From Trissonchulus latispiculum (Eukaryota > Nematoda > Enoplea > Enoplida > Ironidae): a DNA stretch of 64,000 nt. The DNA lies in NCBI GenBank assembly GCA_030248195.1, contig JASAND010010797.1:1-64000 (forward strand). The letters run 5' to 3'. Each line of letters opens with the position of its first letter. The first letter of the stretch is position 1. This document shows positions 57,552-64,000 of the stretch, in pieces. The notes beneath the pieces were generated by a model. That model was not told where the DNA came from, searched no databases, and worked only from the letters and a program-made list of their open reading frames with translations. The translations under genes were made by a program, and so were the position numbers.

Positions 57552-58012
57552 CTATCCTTTTTCCCTGTGGAAATGTTGCCCAGAGAACCTTTCATCCACG
57601 AGCCCCGGTCCCTTTTAATTTCTTGACTCCTCAACAGCAAGCCCATTTCTATCTGGCGAAAGCAAATAATGGGCTCCCGTGGAAATTTCGCTCTTCCATG
57701 AAGACGAAATGGGAGATTATGGACCAAATCTGCGCTATGATTCGCCATTATTCAGTTGAAGTTGTATTTACAAAAGGGAACCGGGAATCGATTCAGCAGG
57801 CCTTCTTGTGGAACGACCTGAATATTGGCCTTTATGACGTCGCTGAGCATTTGGGATTTCCATCCTTTACCGAAATGGGAGATGTGGAAGGTTTGCCGTG
57901 CTGCTCAGTCCACAAAGACATTACGTCAAGATGCAGACGTTCTTGCTCCCTACACCGAGCTGCACAGCTAGTGAAGAGATTTTCAAGCTCTGCTGCTAAC
58001 AGCACTGTTTAA
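57473..58012 (+). CDS. Intact ORF of the foldback element; possible RNase H-fold exonuclease/Maelstrom-like protein
   Basis: The only convincing gene in the element: 179 aa from the ATG at 57473 (an in-frame ATG at 57461 adds four residues), uninterrupted, with balanced composition unlike the surrounding minisatellites. The N-terminus (VGFVTVTSDN..DMGEI..EITLAILFP) reads like the first strands of an RNase H-like fold. Later comes VEVVFTKGNRESIQQAFLW, then GLYDVAEHLGFPSF and a C/H-rich end LPCCSVHKDITSRCRRSCSLHRAAQLVKRF. A K/GN-containing strand followed by a C..H.....C...CSLH cluster resembles degenerate DEDDh exonuclease-like proteins found in animal genomes, and the Maelstrom domain. This is from memory and tentative. 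No transposase motif is visible. The left arm holds a copy of the first ~26 codons with a 1-base deletion. Confidence 0.5.
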   Translation: MATVGFVTVTSDNIPDMGEIIMEITLAILFPCGNVAQRTFHPRAPVPFNFLTPQQQAHFYLAKANNGLPWKFRSSMKTKWEIMDQICAMIRHYSVEVVFTKGNRESIQQAFLWNDLNIGLYDVAEHLGFPSFTEMGDVEGLPCCSVHKDITSRCRRSCSLHRAAQLVKRFSSSAANSTV

Positions 58013-58600
58013 CTCTTCAACAGATTTGGTACTGTGGTGTCGGTATTGTTGACTGAATAGTTGTTATACTGCATACGATATTGCTTATAGTGTAGTTGCG
58101 TATCGAGTTGTAGAGTTCTTGTTTACTTCAATAATCAAACCTTCCGTCTGTGTTATGTGTTTAAATTCTGTAGGGCTTAGCAACAGGAACAATAAACTTA
58201 GAAGTCATCGTTTGAAATGATTGAGCAGATGTTGCTCAGCAGGAGTCTGCGTTTAGATTTTGTAACCGTCGTTCCTGTCAACACTGTTTAATTTGCTGTT
58301 ATGATGAGTTTTTGCGCAAAATTTAGTTTTGAGCATACACAAATTAACGATCAGCACTTGGTCAAGTCGTTCAGTTCGTTCGTTCTTTAAAGTCAATTCG
58401 CTCACACACAGATTCCCTTATTCGAAAGTGAAAGTCCAGTGAAAATTGACTGTTTAACTTGATTAGTCAGCTTGAAAATTGGTAATGGACAATACTAAGC
58501 TTAACTGATTGATGAAAACTAAGCCCATATTTAAAATCTACATACCCGAAAACCCTAAAGGTCAACTTTTCCCGTTAAAAATAGAGTATCTTTTAATATA
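58013..58600. other. 3' flank of the ORF
   Basis: Single-copy AT-rich sequence between the ORF stop and the right terminal units. The AATAAA at 58191 (GGAACAATAAACTTAG) is a plausible polyadenylation signal 180 bp after the stop. Confidence 0.45.
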
Positions 58601-59218
58601 AGCTAGGGTCGGCCATGGTTCCGGTTCATGGTTAAGGTACAGCACGGAGCTTAGTTATTACAAGAAACCTAAGCTCGTATTTGAATTCTACATGCCTGAA
58701 AACCCTATACACAAATTTTGCCCACTTAAAATAGAGAATTTTCAAATTTAAGCTTGGGTCAGTCATGGTTCCGGTCGAGGGTCACTTGCAGCACGGAGCT
58801 TAGGAGATGGAGAAAAACTGAGTTTATTTTCGAATTCTACGTGGTCGAAAACCCCCTAGATAAAGTTTTCCCAGCGAAAACTGATAACTTTTAACTTAAA
58901 GTCAATTTTACCGTGGTTCCGGGCTAGGGCTAGGTACAGAACGGAGCTTAGGTAATACAAGAAAACTAAGCTCATATTTGAATTCTACATGGACGAAAAC
59001 CCCCTGGATAAACTTTTCCCACTTAAAATAGAGAATTTTCAAGTTTAAGCATGGGTCAGCCATGGTTCCGGTTGTGGGTAAGCTACAGCACGGAGCTTAG
59101 GTTGTCGAGGAAAACTAAGCTCATATTTGAATTCTACATACCCAAAAACTCTATAGATAAGCTTTTCCCGCTTAAAATAGAGACTTTTCAAATTTAAGCA
59201 TGGGTCTGTCATGGTTCC

Positions 59219-59244
59219 GGGGGGGGGGGGGGGGGGGGGGGGGG
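59219..59244. repeat. G homopolymer run at the right end of the foldback element
   Basis: 26 consecutive G replace the sequence expected after the last GGTTCC. The left end has a shorter G run at 49620. It could be real or a collapsed or uncertain base-call region. Confidence 0.8.
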
Positions 59245-59304
59245 AAACTAAATACCAGTTAATTAACTTGATTAGCTTAAGAGGATAACCATAACAGAAG
59301 CTGA

Positions 59305-59540
59305 AATTCATTTTAGTCAGAGCCGAAACTGAAAACTATAAAAGACCTGGAGCTGAAACTGAAAACTATAAAAACTTGGAGCTGAAACTGAAACTAAAGC
59401 TGAAACTAATTTTAGTCAAAGCTGAAACTGAAACTGAAACTGAAACTATAACAAATTTGGAGCTGAAACTGAAACTAAAACTAAGGTAAAATGAGAGCTG
59501 AAACTGAAACTGAAACTAAAAATAAGACAAATTTTTGGGG
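59305..59540 (+). repeat. GAAACT hexamer array, second block
   Basis: Repeats of GAGCTGAAACTGAAACT with spacers CTATAACAAATTTG, the same family and orientation as 48702-48934. With the foldback element removed the two blocks would be neighbours. Confidence 0.85.
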
Positions 59541-60419
59541 TAAAACTAAAAATAAAAACCTTTTAAAAGGGGTGGGAAAAAAAGAAACGAAACTCTTTTT
59601 GAAGGGGGGGCAAAAACTGAAAAAGAAAATGAAAAAAAAAATAAAGGGGTCAGTAAACATCACTAGTTCTACGAAAACTGAATGCAACCTCGAACATTAA
59701 AAGTGGCAAAAATCAGCCTCTAGACATCTATTTTCTAGCAATATTAGTTTATCTGGTTCTATTAGTCGTCTTGTTTTGCAACATACAAATTGTGATCTGT
59801 CATAAAATCTGCACGCATCCAGTTCGTTTTCTATCCTGGGTAAAAGTTGACTAATCCATGTGAATTTCAATGTCACTAACCTTTTGAGGCTTCGTCCATG
59901 TAGCTTTGCAGCTTGTCTCAATAACACTTGACGTGAATAAACTTTATTCAAGAGTTATTGTATTGAAAGACGTTTCTCAAGTATATACATTTTTCCTAAA
60001 TAAAGAGTAATAGGATTGCAAGTACTTAAAAACAACAAAATCTGTGTTTGCACTTAAATTTCGAGTTTTTTGTACCAATATTCACTTCTGTTTGGTCCAA
60101 CTATTAAGCAATATCTCAAATAAAAGCCTTTACCAGAATCAGTGCAATGAGTAGCTAGTGCATTGATTAACACAAAAATATTACCTTCGTATTCAAAATG
60201 GCTCTTCCATTCTTGACCTCTCAGGTTGGCGTTTGTAGTCTCAAATCACCTACATAGTTCTTGACCCAACCTACTCGACTCGACCCTACATTATGTCCAC
60301 CATCCTCTCTTCTTGACCTGGTTCTAACCGAGCTTGGGCTCCTGGAAGGTCTTCTGCTCACCTTCTACCGCTGTGAATCTCCAATCAGCCAGTCCGACAT
60401 TCTTGAGATGGAAGCCACG
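59541..60419. other. No confident gene
   Basis: A purine-rich tract at 59540-59650 (AAAACTAAAAATAAAAACC, GAAAAAGAAAATG) continues the hexamer theme. A minus-strand frame at 59697-59951 is open for 84 codons (contains LKFTWISQLLPRIENELD), looks protein-like, but I cannot place it. Confidence 0.35.
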
Positions 60420-61527
60420 CAGAGTTGGAAGTGGGTCGCGGGTACCCGCGGGTACCCGCGGGTACCCGCGGGTCGTGGGTACCCGCGGGTCGACTTTCAG
60501 GTCAGTGGGTACCCGCGGGTCAGAGCGGGTCAAGAGTTATTTTTGATCACACCATATTTGTGCTAAATTTTGGGCTAATTTCACCAGAAAATTTACAATT
60601 TATGTTAAATTTTCAATTTTTCTTTAACTTTTGGCTCTATTGTATGTCTTTATACATTATAATATTGTTTTTATGATAAATTATTTATTTCTATTCTGTC
60701 TTGAATCTTCAGTCAAAAAAATTTCAGTAATATCTCCCGGACATGTAGTCATTGGCATAAATATTTTATTATTACGCAAAGCCTTTAATGCTTCTGCATT
60801 GATTGACAAACTGTTTGCGCGAAAACAATGTTTACAGCTTATTACAACAGCCTGCAAATCTATCTTTCCGTAAAAAGCGTGAGCTTGAACTGCTTCCAAT
60901 AAATAATGATATAATTATATAATCAATCTTGAAATTTCGACATAGTTCACAGAGTGATGATCATTGTTCATTCCTAATTTTCCTGGTGCTAATAATAAAG
61001 CGTATGATATAAATGACAGTTTGCTATCATATCCAAATTAGGAGTGGACAGTGTTATATAAACACTCCTGCGGTAGTTGCTGCTCAGCTGTAAAAATAAA
61101 CAAAAATAAATGGACTGAACTTTTATGAAGTTAGGTACTACAAGAAAATATACTTTAAAATAAAGATCTTCAAAGCTTTGCCTAAATACTGATTCTACGG
61201 ACCGATCGAGATCCCAACACTTTCGCGATAGCATAGCATCCTCAGAACTAACGAAAACCAAGATGAAACATGCTGTAGTTAGCTGTGAACGCCAAAGTTT
61301 TGTTTGAAAGCTGTACTACTTCACTACGCACATTTTTAAAGTGTTAATTTTGCTCGATGCATGCTGTAGAGTACTTAATATGCAAAAATTTCCAAATTTA
61401 AGAAGTGGGTCAAGTGGGTCGACGAAATTTCAGTGGGTCGCGGGTCGTGGGTCGCGGGTCGCGGGTGAGGGGTCCGCGGGTCGCGGGTACCCGCGGGTCA
61501 CGAAATTACGACCCACTTCCAACTCTG
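60420..61527. mobile_element. hAT-type element with CGCGGGTACC-rich ends, 1108 bp
   Basis: Termini CAGAGTTGGAAGTGGGTCG and GACCCACTTCCAACTCTG. Perfect 8-bp duplication AAGCCACG (60412-60419, 61528-61535). Subterminal arrays of GCGGGTACCC (60438-60495) and GCGGGTCGCGGGT (61437-61497). The interior is AT-rich and has minus-strand frames of 60-90 codons but no recognisable transposase motif. Confidence 0.92.
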
Positions 61528-61535
61528 AAGCCACG

Positions 61536-62020
61536 TTCTCGCAAAAGTAGTCCATTCGTCTTCCCTCCATCCAAACAAATTTGGACTTGTGGAAGAAGCT
61601 GGCCTGCGTTCACTGCTCATGTTAGGTCCAAGCACATTGAAGAGGATGTCCGTCATAAATCATAATATTAAAATACAAATTAAGCAAAACATCAGTTTTT
61701 ATAAAGGAAAATCATTAACACTGATATAGCTTAATTTATTTAAGTTAAAAATAAAAGGTTAATAATCCTAAGAAATTGGGTATGCTTTTACTACACATTA
61801 ACGAAGATATTAACAATACAATAACAACAACAAAAACTGTTTATAAATTATAAATTGCAAATTGATGATATTAGTAAATTATGAATTAATCTGTTGACGG
61901 CGATGGGCTTGAATCGCGTCAAAAAACGGGGCGGAGAGGGCTCTGGGAAGTGGGAAGGTCAAAAAATTAAAATATTTATTAGGATTAGAGGTACTTGCAC
62001 GAATTCCAGGAAGACGCTTA
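61536..62020. other. No recognisable feature
   Basis: AT-rich intergenic sequence. No coding or repeat structure apparent. Confidence 0.5.
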
Positions 62021-63540
62021 GGGCCTATTTCTTTAAAGATTAAACGGATTAAAAATAAGTCGGACTAAAATGTTAACGGCTCTTTCTTTAATGCAGGATT
62101 AAATGAATTAAAACTAACTCGTTTAAGGTGGTGATTCCTTTTAGAGACATCAACTTTGAACCCTTATTACTCATTGATTACTTGGAGTTAAAAAGCCATT
62201 TTTATATGAAAATGGAGCTTAACATTTTCTCTTTCTAATGCATACCATGAAACTAACTTCAGGTTTCGAAATCTATTTTACTGGATTTTCGAAGTACTTT
62301 AATTTTCCAGATTTTTTTCAGACTAAAGTAAATTTTTTCGTGAGGCATCGGCTACATCATTCGATTCCACTATCAAATAGCTGGGGACCATTTTTTAATT
62401 ATCATGAAATCACTCTTCGTTATGAAGAAATTAGCTAAAATGTTTGCGCAATCTGGATTTTGCCTACTTTTCCCAACTTTAGCAAGCGGCCACTTTAGCT
62501 AGAAAGCAGCAATCGGGACAACTAAAAAAGGGTCCCTGGGTATTTTAGTGTAAAACACCCCAGTAAGTGGCAACCATCTAGCTTGCATAGTAAATTCTCC
62601 ACACTCGCTGGAAAAAATTGGTCATGTTTTTCAGAAACTACATTTTTTATGATAGCAGCTCACGGGATAGCAGTTGGAATATTATCATGCCTCGGATAAT
62701 CGGCCTCGACGAGACCTTCAAATCGACACACTTAGTTTAATTTTACGGCTTGCGTAGCTCATGAAATCGTGGATTATTTGATATCTGCAAAAATAACAAG
62801 TTTTCAACGCCAAAATAGGAATATCTGCTATATCTCACAGTAGAGAAGAGCTAGAAAGTTGCTTCCTAAAGCAAAAATGTAGAGCTCAACGAGATCTTCC
62901 AAATGAATATAGTCATAGCTATGCAGCTGCTGAGTGCTGCTCAACTGTCAGAAACCGTCCTGAACGGAAAATTCGAAATTTTGAAGCGGGATTGCGCGGA
63001 GGGTGTTAGAACACCAAATGGACTTATTTTGGAAAGTTTCATCAAATTTCATCTTGGTTTGAGCCGTCAACCAACAATATGTGCCCAAATGGAATCACCA
63101 CCTTAATCCGACCATCTTTAATCCTCGGATTAAACGAGTTAAACTCAATCCCTTTAATCCGCCATTAAAGAAACAGCCAATAAAAATTTTAGTCCGACAT
63201 CATTTAATCCGTTTAATCCGCGTAGCTGCACGAGGATTAAAAACTAATTGAAAATGCACGAGACGGGTTAAATGCATTAAAACTAATCTTTAAAGGAACA
63301 GCGATTAAGCAGGTCGGATTAAAATTAAATCCTTGATTTTTTTAGTCCAAAGTGCGAATAAAGGAACAGGATTATATTAAAATTTTAATCCTAGGTGCAA
63401 TAAAGAAACAGGATTAAATTTAATCCGTTTAACTATTTTAACTCGCTGGGTTAAATTTTAATCCGTTTAATCCGAGGTGCTATTTCTTTAATGCGGATTA
63501 ATTTTAATTTAATCCGGTTAATCTTTGAAGAAATAGGGCG
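62020..63540. mobile_element. Inverted-repeat element built of GGATTAAA units, split by a TTAA element
   Basis: The left end GGCCTATTTCTTTAAAGATTAAACGGATTAAAA is mirrored by TAATCCGGTTAATCTTTGAAGAAATAGGGC at the right. The interior (62040-62122 and 63107-63520) is almost wholly GGATTAAA/TTTAATCC and CTTTAAT variants. The family A element at 62127-63102 interrupts it at a TTAA. Confidence 0.8.
62127..63102 (+). mobile_element. TTAA-flanked element, family A, copy 2
   Basis: TTAA at 62123-62126 and 63103-63106; ends GGTGGTGATTCC and GGAATCACCACC. 976 bp, full-length match to 24811-25795 with scattered changes. Non-coding. Confidence 0.92.
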
Positions 63541-63597
63541 TTAGTAAAAGATCCTTGCAGCCTTTCTATCACATCAATGTATATCTTTTAAATAATG

Positions 63598-63662
63598 AGA
63601 TGACCAAACCTCCGAATGCATTTTCCAATCTAGGTCTGACATAAATTTTATAAAGTCTAAGG
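63598..63662 (-). pseudogene. LINE reverse transcriptase fragment
   Basis: The minus strand reads LRLYKIYVRPRLENAF, matching the conserved LYK.YVRP.LEY.. segment near the end of many LINE polymerases. Only about 20 codons remain. Confidence 0.6.
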
Positions 63663-64000
63663 ACCTTTTCGCGCGCGAGTTAAACGAGTTAAAATTAACT
63701 CGATCCTTTTCGTTAAAAGAGTTGAATGAGTTAATTTTAACTAGCTGGGGTTAAACGAGTTGAACGCTTTTTAACTCTGTGCTCGCGCGAACAGGGGTTA
63801 AAATTAACTCGTTTAACTCTACCTGCATTCGCGCGCACATAATGGGTTAAAATCCACGGAGTTAATTTTAACTCAACCCCTTTTTGCGCGCGAGTTAAAA
63901 TTAACTCCTTTAACTCAGCAGCAACTTTTCCCATTGAATTTTAACCCTCGATTCTGCACGGGGGTTAAACGAGTTAAAAAAAAGGTAGGCCGCCTGAAGT
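63661..64000. mobile_element. GAGTTAAAATTAACTC repeat element, cut by the window end
   Basis: Starts GGACCTTTTCGCGCGCGAG like the 154-bp MITE at 46057, then repeats GAGTTAAA/AATTAACTC, CGCGCGAG and variants to the last base. The right end is outside the window. Confidence 0.7.

Larger units (their letters stand above)
49832..59220. mobile_element. Composite foldback element, about 9.4 kb
   Basis: Outer terminal repeats: five ~149-bp units at the left (CCGGAACC starting at 49832, 49981, 50130, 50279, 50428) and five in opposite orientation at the right (GGTTCCGG ending about 58624, 58774, 58922, 59071, 59220). Inner inverted arms: 51556-54050 and 55025-57551, nearly identical and built of minisatellites with a GAGCAAG / CTTGCTC core. 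The middle (54051-55024) is single copy apart from a TG microsatellite. The right arm contains the start of an intact ORF (57473-58012) and the left arm a broken mirror copy of that start. I infer a large foldback transposon or an amplified inverted duplication. No transposase is recognised. Confidence 0.8.

Noticed and set aside
59697..59951. 84-codon minus-strand frame as a possible upstream exon of the unknown gene
   Set aside because: The internal donor-like AG/GTTAGTG leaves a phase that meets a stop in the exon at 48638, so it does not fit. Left unassigned.
1..64000. tRNA, rRNA or other structured RNA genes
   Set aside because: No convincing tRNA A/B boxes or rRNA-like segments were found by eye on either strand. 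A covariance-model scan would be decisive.

Overview
This is animal nuclear DNA: intron-rich, AT-rich and very dense in transposons. The evidence is two spliced genes with metazoan homologues, consensus GT-AG splice sites, an ATTAAA polyadenylation signal, and several classes of eukaryotic mobile element. The content suggests an invertebrate, but I cannot name the lineage from sequence alone.

Layout. 1-16 kb is almost all repeats: a rearranged Ty3/gypsy fragment in which an integrase C-terminus is fused to a PWWP domain (373-1300), several foldback (self-inverted) elements, and satellite arrays of 147 and 163 bp that recur in inverted orientation at 6.9-8.2 kb and 14.5-16.0 kb. The first exon of an HSPBP1/Fes1 gene (+ strand, 7 exons, 13245-23841, 325 aa) lies in this repeat field. 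Its second intron carries three TTAA-flanked elements back to back. Next is a phosphoglycolate phosphatase-like HAD gene, PGP (+ strand, 8 exons, 26188-32911, 323 aa), with further elements in its introns. From 48638 down to 37661 on the minus strand I reconstructed at least 11 exons of a gene I cannot identify (about 466 residues, 5' end missing). One of its introns holds a 5.58-kb hAT-type element that contains further insertions.

49.8-59.2 kb is a composite foldback element of about 9.4 kb. It has five ~149-bp tandem units at each end in opposite orientation, inner inverted arms of about 2.5 kb, and one intact 180-codon ORF whose 5' end is mirrored as a broken copy in the other arm. 59.3-64 kb returns to intergenic transposons: a 1.1-kb hAT element with a perfect 8-bp target-site duplication, a TTAA element inserted into another inverted-repeat element, and LINE remnants.

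Function. HSPBP1 (Hsp70 nucleotide-exchange cofactor) and PGP (metabolite-repair phosphatase) are housekeeping genes with no evident functional link. The most unusual content is in the mobile DNA: the PWWP-bearing integrase, the giant foldback element with its ORF, the chains of TTAA elements sharing single target sites, and nested insertions whose target-site duplications can still be read. No tRNA, rRNA, CRISPR or prokaryotic features were seen.
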